A DNA stretch of 64,000 nucleotides from Arcuatula senhousia (lineage: Eukaryota; Mollusca; Bivalvia; Mytilida; Mytilidae): contig OZ020303.1 in the NCBI GenBank assembly GCA_963971305.1, forward strand, positions 61,566,867-61,630,866, written 5' to 3'. Under the pieces are notes generated by a model. The model did no database searches and was not told where the DNA came from. It saw only the letters and a list, made by a program, of their open reading frames with translations. Shown here in pieces: positions 20,501 to 33,900 of the stretch. Each line of letters starts with the position of its first letter. Position 1 is the stretch's first letter. The translations under genes and the position numbers were made by a program.

Positions 20501-23500
20501 AGTATGCTTTCAATTTCCAATAAACTTTTCGGTTTTCAATTTTACAGAGACCTAAAACAGAGTAAAATCAACAAAATCGAGAAAAATGCTGATTTTTAGC
20601 TTACCTGGCCAAAGGCCATGTGAGCTTATGCCATCACTATGCATCCGTCGTCGTCCATCGTCGTCTGTCGTCCTTCGTCGTCGTCCGTTAACAATTTAAA
20701 AAATCTTCTCCTCTGAAACTACTGAAGCTTGGCAGGAATGATATATAGTATGTTGGCTACAAACGCTCCTCATTTTAAATTAATCCGATAAAAAACATGG
20801 CCGCCGTTGCTAAAAATAGACCAGGGGGTCAGACTACTGTTTTTGGCTTATAAATCAAAAAGTATAAGAGATAGCTCTACTAAGTCTTCATTTGGTCGAA
20901 GTTGTCAGATGACCCTTTATAGGGGTTATGGCCCCTTAAAGGTAAAAAATTGCGTTTTTCATGTTTTTGGCCTACAGAATGAAAACTATAGCAGATAGAG
21001 ATTAGTTGTTGCTTGCTCAAATGTTCAGTTTATTGAGTTCTACAAAAGTCTCCATAGGGTTGAAGTTGTCAGATGACCCCTTACAGGGGTTTTGGCCCCT
21101 TAAAGGTGGAAAATAGTGTTTTTGGCCTATAGAATGAAAATTGTTGCAGATAGAGAAAAGTTGTTGCTTGCTTAAATGTTCAGCTCATTAAGCTCTACAA
21201 AAGTCTCCATTATGGTCGAAGTTGTCAGACGACCCCTTATAGGGGTTACAGCCCTTAAAATAACTTTTTTTCATGTTTTTTGCCTATGTCTAAACAATTT
21301 AAAAAATCTTCTCCTCTGAAACTACTGAACCAATTTGCCTGAAACTTGGCAGGAATAATACATGGCATGTTGGCTACAAAAGATCCTCATTTTAAATTGA
21401 TCCGATAAAAAACATGGCTGCCGTTGCTAAAAATAGATCAGGGGGATCAGACTACTGTTTTCTGCTTATAAATCCAAAAAGTGTAAGGGAAAGATGAAAT
21501 CCGATGCCACGCTGCTGCTTCAGCATCAAAAGCTTTACAAAAGTCTCCATTTTACTGGTCGAAGTTGTTAGATGACCCCTTATAGCAGTTATGGCCCCTT
21601 AAAGGTGAAAATTTTTTCATATTTTTGGTCTACAGAATGAAAACTATTGCAGATAGAGAAAAGTTGTTGCTTGCTTAAATGTCCAGCTCATTAAGCTCTA
21701 CAAAAGTCTCTATAGGGCCAAAGTTGTCAGATGACCCCTTATACGAGTAATGGCCCCTAAAATAACTTTTTTCATGTTTTTTGCCTATGTCATCTAAACA
21801 ATTTTAAAAATCTTCTCCTCTGAAACTACTGAACCAATTTAACTGAAACTTGGTAGGAATGATAAATGACATGTTGGCTACAATTGATTCCATTTTAAAT
21901 TGATTCCATAAAAAATATGGCTGCAGTTGCTTAAGATGGACCAGGGGGGTCAGACTACTGTTTTTGGCTTATAAATTAAAAAGTATAAGAGATAGATGAA
22001 ATCTGATGCAATGCTGCTGCTTCAGCATCTAAAGCTCTACAAAAGTCTCATTTTGGTCGAAGTTGTCAGATGACCACTTTTAGGGGTTTCGGCCCCTTAA
22101 AGGTGAAAAATAGACTTGTTTCGTGTTTGTGGCCTACAGAATGAAAACTATAGCAGATAGAGATTAGTTGTTGCTTGCTTAAATGTTCAGCTCATTGAGT
22201 TCTACAAAAGTCTCCATAGGGTTGAAGTTGTCAGATGACCCCTTACAGGGGTTTTGGCCCCTTAAAGGTGGAAAATAGTGTTTTTGGCCTATAGAATGAA
22301 AATTGTTGCAGATAGAGAAAAGTTGTTGCTTGCTTAAATGTTCAGCTCATTAAGCTCTACAAAAGTCTCCATTATGGTCGAAGTTGTCAGACGACCCCTT
22401 ATAGGGGTTACAGCCCTTAAAATAACTTTTTTTCATGTTTTTTGCCTATGTCTAAACAATTTAAAAAATCTTCTCCTCTGAAACTACTGAACCAATTTGC
22501 CTGAAACTTGGCAGGAATAATACATGGCATGTTGGCTACAAAAGATCCTCATTTTAAATTGATCCGATAAAAAACATGGCTGCCGTTGCTAAAAATAGAT
22601 CAGGGGGATCAGACTACTGTTTTCTGCTTATAAATCCAAAAAGTGTAAGGGAAAGATGAAATCCGATGCCACGCTGCTGCTTCAGCATCAAAAGCTTTAC
22701 AAAAGTCTCCATTTTACTGGTCGAAGTTGTTAGATGACCCCTTATAGCAGTTATGGCCCCTTAAAGGTGAAAATTTTTTCATATTTTTGGTCTACAGAAT
22801 GAAAACTATTGCAGATAGAGAAAAGTTGTTGCTTGCTTAAATGTCCAGCTCATTAAGCTCTACAAAAGTCTCTATAGGGCCAAAGTTGTCAGATGACCCC
22901 TTATACGAGTAATGGCCCCTAAAATAACTTTTTTCATGTTTTTTGCCTATGTCATCTAAACAATTTTAAAAATCTTCTCCTCTGAAACTACTGAACCAAT
23001 TTAACTGAAACTTGGTAGGAATGATAAATGACATGTTGGCTACAATTGATTCCATTTTAAATTGATTCCATAAAAAATATGGCTGCAGTTGCTTAAGATG
23101 GACCAGGGGGGTCAGACTACTGTTTTTGGCTTATAAATTAAAAAGTATAAGAGATAGATGAAATCTGATGCAATGCTGCTGCTTCAGCATCTAAAGCTCT
23201 ACAAAAGTCTCATTTTGGTCGAAGTTGTCAGATGACCACTTTTAGGGGTTTCGGCCCCTTAAAGGTGAAAAATAGACTTGTTTCGTGTTTGTGGCCTACA
23301 GAATGAAAACTATAGCAGATAGAGATTAGTTGTTGCTTGCTTAAATGTTCAGCTCATTGAGTTCTACAAAAGTCTCCATAGGGTTGAAGTTGTCAGATGA
23401 CCCCTTACAGGGGTTTTGGCCCCTTAAAGGTGGAAAATAGTGTTTTTGGCCTATAGAATGAAAATTGTTGCAGATAGAGAAAAGCTGTTGTTTGCTTACC

Positions 23501-26500
23501 ATTCATCTCAGTTAGCTCTACAAAAGTCTTCATAGGGTTGACATCAAGACCAGGTGAGCGGTTCAGGCTCCTGGGAGCTTCTTGTTAGAGCTTACATTGT
23601 TATTTTCAGAGGCCTCCGCCTTCGTGGCCCATAGATTTCTTAACTGATTTAGACTTTAATTGAAGTCAGTTTTAAAATTTATTTACAAAATGTTTGGGTC
23701 AAGAAGGAGGAGGCATCCAAAAATTGAAAAAATGACGCAAAATTCGTCCATTTTCAGCCAATTTGACAGAAATCTTTCATATTTGTATTGTTTTGACATC
23801 TTATTTTTCACCAATTGCAATGTCAGATGCTACGCTTAATAAATTATTAGAACAAGTTGTTCATTAACTTGAACTTCTAAATAGCATAAGAAATCTTTTC
23901 CATATCAATTTTGTAATTTTGAATTATAGAGGGGGCCAAATATGGGCCTTAGTGTACCTTGTCCTTTTACAATATTTTTTTTGTAATTGAAAACTGGTTA
24001 TTCTAAACAATATTATATATTCTAAAATTACAATTCTCATCTATAATAAAGATGTTGCAATCAGAAAGAAATTTTCGAATCAAAATATCTCAGAACTAAG
24101 CCAGTATTCCTTTCAACAATTTTGCATACAGGTAAATAAAAGCATGATCTTGTTGGCTGCTAGTTATGGGCTGATGCCATCGTTTGTAAAAAAGAAACGG
24201 GAGAAAAATGATTCTAACTATTTGATCCTCTGTCATCTTGGGATAATTGTAATTGCAATTATGACCAGTGCAGCAAGAATATAAAGTATAACTTTATTTC
24301 TCTGGTGTTTTGATTATGTATTAAGTATATAAATCATTAATATGATTAAAAGTGATTAAGAATTATTGTCTCGCCTGCGAAGCAGAGCGGGACATAGGTG
24401 TTACTTTACCGGCGGCGGCGGCGGCGACGGCGGCGTTAACTTTTTGGAAAAGTTTTATGAGCACCTCCATATCTCAAGAACTATAGGTCCTGGGTTGATG
24501 AAACTTGGTATGCATATGCCCCAGTAGTAGCTTAGCACAGTTGCATCCCCATCTTTTGACCTTGACCTTGATTTTCCGGTTGAGTGACTTTGACAATTTT
24601 CAATACATATAATAGCAATGAAAAAGTTTTGCGAGCACCTCCATATCTCAAGAACTATAGGTCCTAGGTAGATGAAACTTGGTATGCATATGCCCCAGTA
24701 ATACCTTAGCTCAGTTGCATCCCCATCTGTTGACCTTGACCTTGATTTTCCGGTTGAGTGACTTTGACAATTTACAATACATATAATAGCAATGGAAAAG
24801 TTTTGCGAGCACCTCCATATCTCAAGAACTGTAGGTCCTAGGTTGATGAAACTTGGTATGCATATGCCTCAGTAGTAGCTTACCACAGCTGCATCCCCAT
24901 CTTTTGACCTTGACCTTGATTTTTCGGTTGAGTGACTTTGACAATTTTCAATACATATAATAGCAATGGAAAAGTTTTGCGAGCACCTCCATATCTCAAG
25001 AACTATAGGTCCTAGGTTGATGAAACTTGGTATACATATGCCCCAGTAGTAGCTTAGCACAGTTGCATCCCCATCTTTTGACCTTGACCTTGATTTTCCG
25101 GTTGAGTGACTTTGATTATTTTTATTGCATATATTTGCAATGTTTAAGTTCTATAAACATCTTTTGATCTCAGAAACTGAAAATCCATGTAAATTCAAAA
25201 TATAGTGGAAGTAAGAAAGAATAATCATTTCTGATGGTGCCGGCAGGCGAGACATCTTTAGTGTTAACTCTTGTTTTTATCATGGATTAAATCAATAGGA
25301 ATAATTCACCATAGGTAAATATGGTATTATAACACCTTCAGTTATTGCAGGTGACGCGAATCTGTCCGTCATATAAGTGTTAAATTTCATGTTTCATTTC
25401 AAAGACTCAAAAAGTAAATGAAGTGTATAAAGTTTAAACCTGTAAAATTAGATTTTTCCATATGGCTCGACTCATTATACAACTTTAATCAAATATGATT
25501 TTAATAAAAGCATGAAATAACTGTATTGATGATGGATCGCCAGAGTCTTAATAGGAACTTTACGTTTTTTTATTCAATTTCTTCAAAAAGAAATTCTTTC
25601 ATCGAAGATTTAAATCCTTTGGATTGACGGGGTGTTGGAATTTTTGGTATAATACTCAAGATTGGTGTCAAGTGTGGTCTTCAATATTCTTTGAACCTTC
25701 TTTAACAAAAAAGAAAAAAGAAGTGGTAATTTTTTTCATTATTTGGAATATAAGTTTTAGTAAAGGTAAGTTACTTTATGTCAATGCATGTATTTGTTTT
25801 TGGTAAATCATTGAACATACAAAAAAATTGTATAGTGGGTGTTTTCAAATAGTTATTTTTTCTGCAGTCTTATTTTCAAGAAACAAAATTCTTATTTGAT
25901 CTTTTAAGGTTTAATCTAATGTGGTTTTATTGCCATCACTTGGCGTCTGTCGTCCATCTGTCGTTCGTAAACTTTTTAAAACATTAACTCCTCTGACACC
26001 ATAAGTGCAATTGAAACCAAACTTGGTATGGTTGTTTATTAGCATTCGGTGCTTAGAACTGATGTTGGGATATTTGATTCGTTGTAAAACATGGCCGCCG
26101 TGGCTAAAAATAGAACATAGGGGTAAAATGCAGTTTTTTGTAAATAACTCAAAACCGGCTACAGATATCAAAATTCTGGCCAGGTAAAAGTGATCAGCAT
26201 TTCAAGATCTACCTACCCTGAAATTTTGAAGAAAATCCAACAATCCATGTAGGAGTTATTGCCCTTTTTGTGGATTTTTTGCAAATTTTGCATCTCTTTA
26301 GCTCAATATCTTGAAAACTATACAAGATATTTGAGAAATTTAAATTGCATATTGTTGAGCACATCAAGATCTACAAAATGTGTATAAGGTCAATGTTGTA
26401 GGACCTTTCCTTTTAGGAGTTATTGCCCTTAGAACGTCAAAATTGAGCATTTTAACAGCATTTCCACATTACATTGAAAACGTTAACTCCTCTGACACTT

Positions 26501-29500
26501 TAAGTCCAATTGGAACCAAACTTTATATAGGTGTTTATTAGCATTAGGTGTATAGAACTGATGTGGGGATTTTTAATTGGTTGTAAAACATGGCCGCTGT
26601 GGCTAAAAATAGAACATAGGAGTAAATGGTATTTTTTTGCAAATAACTCAAAAACGGTGACAGATTTTTGAATTTTGATCGAGAACAAAAGTGATCAGCA
26701 CCTTAAGATCCACCATATTGTCAGATGACCCCCTTATTAAACTAATGACCCATCAATGTCAAATAGATTTTGCCTAATAACCTTTACTTCATGCACGTAT
26801 GTCAGGTGAGCGATTCAGGCTCCTGGGAGCCTCTTGTTTATTTAAAATTGTCTTAGAATTATGCTTTGATTGTATTATGATTATTAAAAGGTATGAGTTC
26901 CTCAGCGGTAAAGTATAATGAACCATACAGGGCAATGATTGCTTCAACAGCTCTGGAGTCTGTGCCACTGTTCAATACTTGTATCCAATTGCCTTTCAAA
27001 GTTGAAAAAGTTCACATATCCCAAACCTAACTTATTTCAACCAAAGCATCTACTATAATTTAGTTGAAAGTGAAAATAAAATTTTATAGTAAATTTAATT
27101 AGGATTTTTTACAGTGAACTAATTTATTGATAAGGTACCACAACATAACAAATTGCATTATATGAAATTAATTTGTGTTCATTTTATCGTAAAATTTATC
27201 AAAATGTTAATCAGAACATTGAAATAAAATGCAAATTAGTCTCACATTTAAATATATTTTATCCAATTGTGCAAAATATTTAAATATTTTGAATTAAAAG
27301 TGTCAACAAATGTGTGAAAATAGGCTTTCATGAATAAGAAAGATATATTTCTTTTAGTATAAGACATTTTAAGTAAATCTTTCTGCTCTGTATACCAAAC
27401 AAGATTTTAGTATAAGAACAGGTTAAAATGTGACCAGATTTCTCTCTTACAGCTTTTACACATGCCTTGGATATGAGAAAATATTTGGCAAAAAATAGGG
27501 ATGTTGGGTTGCATAGCAAAGTATAACAAGCATAAGATATGAAGTTTTTGCTCAAAAAATCTTAGCTGATACTAAATTGAAACCTTTATTAAACCCCCAC
27601 TCGTAAGAGAGGGGGCTATATTGCAATCACCTTTTCCGTCCGTCTGTCTGTCCGGTTCTATTTCTCTGCTTCTAGTGGATGGATTGGTTTTGAATTTGGT
27701 ACACAGCTTCAGCATGATAAGTTATACCATGCCTCCTCTTTCCAGGTCAGTCCATCATCTACTTCTTGTTTTCTGAGCCGACTTAGACTTTTTTAGGGTA
27801 AAAAATTTGAAATGTGAAATTTTTCGTAACAGTTTTCTCGGCTTCTACTTGATGGTTTCGTTTCAAATTTGATTCACAGCTTCAACATGATGAGTTATAC
27901 CGTGTCTCCTCTTTCCAGATCAGTCCATCATCTACTTCCTGTTTTCCAGACTTAGACTTTTTAGGGGAAAAAATTTAAAATGTGAAATTTTTCGTAACAG
28001 TTTTCTCAGCTTCTACTCAGGATGGATTGGTTTCAAATTTTGCACAAAGCTTCAGCATGATTAGTTATACCATGCCTCCCCTTTCCAGGGCAGTCCATCA
28101 TCTGCTTCCTGTTTTCCAAGCTGACTTTATGGGCAAAAAAGACAATTTTTGTAACAGATTTCTGGGCTTCTACAGAAGGGATTGATTTCAAATTTGGTAA
28201 ACAGCTTTAGCATGATGAGTTGTACCGTGCCTCCCCTTTCCAGGTCAGTCGGTCATCTACTTCCTGTTTTCTGAATGGTCGAGTGGGGGTATGCTTAGCA
28301 CGACTTAGTGCAACCCCTTGTTTTATTTTAGTATAACTATTTTTATGCCCCCGCGACAACATGTCGGGGGGCATTAAGTTTTACTCATGTCCGTCCGTAC
28401 GTACGTCCGTACGAATTTCCGTCAAGCTTTTCTCAGAAACTGTAAATGGGAATGACTTGAAACTTGGTAGGATGGTTCAGTATTACAAACAATATGTCCT
28501 AAGCGAATTTTAGACCTGTCGGACATCTACTTCCTGTTTGGGGCTGGATCGATACCAAAATCGACATGAAAATTTCCGTCAAGCTTTTCTCAGAAACTGT
28601 ACATGGGAATGACTTGAAACTTAGTAGGATGGTTTAGTATGACAAACTATACGTCCTAAGCGACTTTCAGACCTGTCAGACTTCAACTTTTTATTTGAGG
28701 CCAGCGGGGGCATCTGTGTCCCATGGACACATTCTTTCTTTATTTTTTTAATTAAAAGGGCTTTCGTAGTTATGCTGGAATCTTTTATACACTTATATAT
28801 CAATTATCTAATTGACAAAAAATAATGTATAGTTCTTATAAGTGTTGAATTTCCCATGTTCATGATTCATATATTAATAACTTAATTTGATAAATGTGCA
28901 CAACACAAAATTACTTACGATCATAGAAACAAAGCGAAGAGCTTAAAAATTCATCATCATTCAGTCACAATAAAGACTTCAAAGCTAAGAACAGAAGTTC
29001 AGAAGGGGAGTGAGGGTTAAAGACCCCAAAGTCTAGAATTCCCTCATGAAGGTATTTCAGAATTCTTTTTTTATTTTAAAGAAAAGCAGTATCTTGATTA
29101 CAGACTTGGATCTGTTAGCTTGCCTGCCAAATTTTCACCATCAATATCAGACAGGCTGGAAGGTTAGTGGAACATGTCTTTTTATTTGTATTTTTTAGTG
29201 AATATATTTTGAAAAACCAGTTCCATGAGGTTTTACTTGCCATCTTTTACTGCTGGCTATCTGAAGACAGTAAAAAAATTTTAATGGTGTGTTTTTTTCT
29301 CTCTATATAAATAAAGAGGACAATAAGAGATAGAAGAGATAAGGGATTAGACTGCTGTCAACCTTTTTTTCCTATTGTCCTTTTTTAGCTCACCTCACCC
29401 GAAGGGTCAAGTGAGCTGTTGTTATCACTTGGCGTCCGTCGGCCGTCGTCCGTAAACTTTTTAAAACGTTAACTCCTCTGACACCATAAGTCCAATTGAA

Positions 29501-30875
29501 ATTAAACTTGGTATGGTTGTTCATTAGCATTTGGTGCTTAGAACTGTTGTGGGGATTCGATTCGTCGTAGCTGCCGTGATAAAATTAGAACATAGAGGTA
29601 AATGGCAGTTTTTTGCAAATAACTCAAAAACGGTGGCAGATTTTTAAATTTTGATTGGGAACAAAAGTGATCAGCACCTCAAGATCTACCTTCACTGTAA
29701 TTTTGAAGAAAATTCAACAACCCATGTAGGAGTGATTGCCCTTTTTGTGGATATTTTGCAAATCTTGCACCTGTTTAGGCTTTAGCTAAATATCTTAAAA
29801 ACTATGCAAGATATTTGAGAAATTTAAATTGCATATTGTTTTGCACATCAAGATCTACTAAATATGTTATAGGATCAAAGTTATAGGACCTTTCCTTTGA
29901 GGAATTATTGCCCTTAGAACGTCAAAATTGAGCTTTTAAAAAGCATTTCCTCATTACGTTAACTCCTCTGACACTTTAAGTCCAATTGGAACCAAACTTG
30001 GTATTGTTGTTTATTAGCATTAGGTGTATAGAACTGATGTGAGGATTTTTGATTGGTTGTTAAACATGGCCGCTGTGGCTAAAAATAGAACATTGGGTTA
30101 AACTGCATTTGTTTGCTAATAACTCAAAAAGGGTGACCGAATTTTTAATTTTGATTGAGAACAAAAGTGTTCAGCACCTTAAGATCCACCATATTGTCAG
30201 ATGACCCCCTTATTAAACTTATGACCCTTTCAATGTCAAATAAATTTGCCTAATAATCTTTACTTCAGGCACATATGTCAGGTGAGCGATTCAGGCTCCT
30301 GGGAGCCTCTTGTTTTTTACATTTTTTTTCAAATAAATTATTAAATTTTTATCCAAAAGTGGACCATCTTAGCTATTGATCCAGCCGAGGGTATTTTGAC
30401 ATTTTTTTCAGATCCAATTATGGTTAAACCCAGTTTTGGTTGCACCTATTATCATATTGATTTTGTATCTTCGTGAGATTTTAGGGCAGAGCCATTATCA
30501 TATTAAATTTTGGACTGTCCAGTTTGCTAGTGTGAACTGTAGGGGATACATTTTTTGTAATTCCCTGTGATCTTTAACTAGGGATCCTTTATGAACATAC
30601 TATTCCATTGAAATAGCTTGGGATAATGAGCATTTTAATTAGCAAGTACTATGTACAAAACAACACCAAGAACTTTACCATAAAATTAAGGAAGAGACTT
30701 GTTTCTATAAAAAGAAGTCTCAAGTTGAATTATTTAAAAGCTCTTCAACTTAACAAAATTGAGACACTTGAAGATGATCACATTTTACAGTCAGACACTT
30801 GAGATTATGAAATGCTTTAAGATTTTTAAATGGAATAGAACCTTTTTGAAAATGTGAAATCTATTATTTGTCTTA

Positions 30876-30913
<38 letters not shown>

Positions 30914-33900
30914 AGTGATCTACTGATCTTAAAAATAAAGAGTTACAAAATATGTTGCTAATAAGTTTGATATAATAGTCTCTTATATTGTTAGCAAAGT
31001 GCAAAATCTCCTACGAATTTAAGCAATCAAATGTAAATCTAAGTATATTTTTTTTAAAAAGGATCAGTCTCCATCAGACCTATATCATATATATCAAATT
31101 ATTGAGTTATCCCCCTTTGATTATTGATTATCTCAGATATGTGAGAGCTGGGGCAATATTTCCCATCCATTTCATAAATTTGTGACAGGTTTCTCAGCTA
31201 CTAAAGGGGTTGATTTTTAAATTGGTACACATTTTTAGCTCAATCTTCCCTTTCCTGGTAGGTTTATCATGTACTTCATGTTTTCTGAGCGGACTTGAAA
31301 ATATTTTAGGGGTAAAAAATGCAAATTTTTTTAACTGTTTTCTCAGCTTCTACTTAAAGGATTGATTTCAAATTTGGTACACACTTTGAGCACTTTGAGT
31401 TGTATTATGCCTTCCCCTTCCAGCTAATCATTCTTGTTTTTTCTGTTTTCTGAACTGTTGATGACCGAGTATGAAGACTATTTTAAGGGTTGAAAATTGA
31501 GTTTTATAAATAGTGGTACTTAAAAAGAAACATTGAACAACCAATAATATCGGATACCTGTTAAGCTTATTACAAATGCTCAATAAGTTGAGACATAATT
31601 GTTTCCTTAATTATCTTCCTGATGATATTAGTTCCTTTCTGTGAGGATGTGACCATACATTTAGTTAATATCTCACTTCTTTGGTTTTACATTCTCCTGT
31701 AATGAGCCAATTATAGCAAAGAAAGAGATATTGATTTATGGAGAGAGAGAGAAAAATCGTCTATGCGGCTATGTCATTATTTAACCAGTGTCCGTTTCTC
31801 TAAATTATAATACATATAGAATTAATTTTGTTGTAGATGTGGAGGATGAAATAAACACAGAGTTATTGATCAATGATTTACAGAAACAAGTAGAGCTAAT
31901 GGATCTCACGGTCAAAAGAAAGAGGATTGAAAATTTAATTGAGTCCGATCCTAGCAACCGATCTAAATTAACAACTGTTGGTAAGTCCAGGATTAATTTG
32001 ATACTTTATTGCAAAATAACTTATATATGGATTGAAGGGGAAAATTGTATAAAACACAAAGTATGTAATGCAAATTAGTTGCTGTGCTGTTTCAAGTACT
32101 TTTATTGTTGGGGTGCCGATTTTTGTGGATAAGGCTAAATTTATATGTTATGCTGGTTTAAACAAGTTTATCTTATTCTTCCCTTTTGGGAACTAAATTT
32201 CACAATTTGAAACACACATAGAATCAATGAAAGACGATACTTATAACTAATAGTACTTTCATTGCAGACAAAAAATTGTTGTCATAAAAATAGTTGTAAT
32301 GCGCAGCATACCCCATGGTTGCAATCTGATACTATTTCAATATGGTTATATGATAAGCAAATATATCAATATATGATTTGATACCTTAAAGTGGGAGAAC
32401 TTTGTGAGTTTCTAATTTAAGCTTTTTTCGCGAGGTCCGATGAATTAAAAAATTTAAAAATGCTAAAATTACAGATCGCTTAATTCTATATACTATGTAC
32501 ATGTATTATACTCAATCTAGATTCTGTAAACATGAAATATTCAGACAGCTAAAATTGAAACCCCTTTTTTGAATACGAATTGTGAAATTTGAAACTCGCT
32601 AAAATTACCCGCTATACGGTATTATTGTGAAAATGCAAAAGAATTTTTTAAAAATAAACGGCAATTTATGATCGGATACAAAAATTAGTAAATTTTATGT
32701 TGTATTGTCCAATTTTCATTTTCTTTGATCCCTCAAAGTTTAGAAACCAGGCTACTGTTTCATAAAACCATTGCTAATTAACATGCTAATTATCCCTCGC
32801 AAATTGAATGGGATAACCTGCATGCTAGGCAAACAATCGCTTTATGAAAAGGTATCCTGTATAAACCAGTTCTAACTTCGTCTTAGGTACACAATGGATG
32901 TAATCTGAAAAACAAGAAACAAAATCTTTTAAGCCGTATTGTAGGACCAATTATTAGAAAAAAAAAGTCATCAAATATAAATACAAATGAAATGAGCTAA
33001 GAGACATAATACAGGGTTTACTGTGGTTTCATTATTATTTGTTGGATATAAATTTTTGTGGTTTTCGTGGGTAACAGTCAACCACGAATACAAGAATCCA
33101 ACAACTTGTAATTTTCTATAGGGATTCCTATAAGCAATGTGAGCAAACCATGAAATAAAGAATTCAACAAAATGTCTTTTTGGGGTAAACCACGAAAATT
33201 GATACCAAAGAAAGTAAATGAATCCACAGTACTAAACATGAATGCTGATTTTATTCAATGTCTGAGTAAAATCAAAAGGGGCCATTTCAGGTCTTGTCAA
33301 CACACCCTTTAGTTATTTTTAAATTTTAAGATAATAATCTAGTGAATAAAATCCAAAAATATTATGTCCTGAATTTACTGCATAGATAAGGTTCTTTCAA
33401 CACTGTTAGAATGTTATATGATTGAATTTTAAGTTATTATATGCAATGGTTAAAAAGAGTTGTGCTTAAATTGATATAATTTTGCACGGTACATTTTTCT
33501 AGCAAATACCCATATTTATGCAAGTTAAGATGTTTAAAATAATTATTAATGAGTTGAAAATCCATCTGTCTGTAACACTTTTGTATGCATTCACAACAGA
33601 TTTTCTTAAAAAATATCTGTAACTTTTTTAGACAAGTTAAAAATCAGTACATGTACCAGTGCATGATTTTTCTTAGAGTTATGTCCCTTTGACCACAAGC
33701 CTTGGCACCTGAAATTTCAACTATTTTTTTTAAAATCCCCACTCTTTTGTCAGATTATGTGCAATTCTGATAAGAATATTGTAAGAAGTACAAAATCTTT
33801 TGAACATGTTACATCTAATTCCCTATGACCATGAAATAATGTCCTTGGCTGGGTACCCAAAACTCCTTCATCTCTCTCTAATTCCCCTCTTACATCAGAT

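Larger units (their letters stand above)
20081..24010 (+). mobile_element. HINE-like element with GACCGC hairpin, split by another copy
   Basis: Start hairpin TATGACCGCAAAAAATTTGC is followed by GTCGTTGTCGTCTGC. The body has GGGGCCAAAAAGGGGCC words, resuming after 23585 with GGGGGCCAAATATGGGCC. The 3' end is not clear to me; about 24010 is a guess. Confidence 0.4.
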
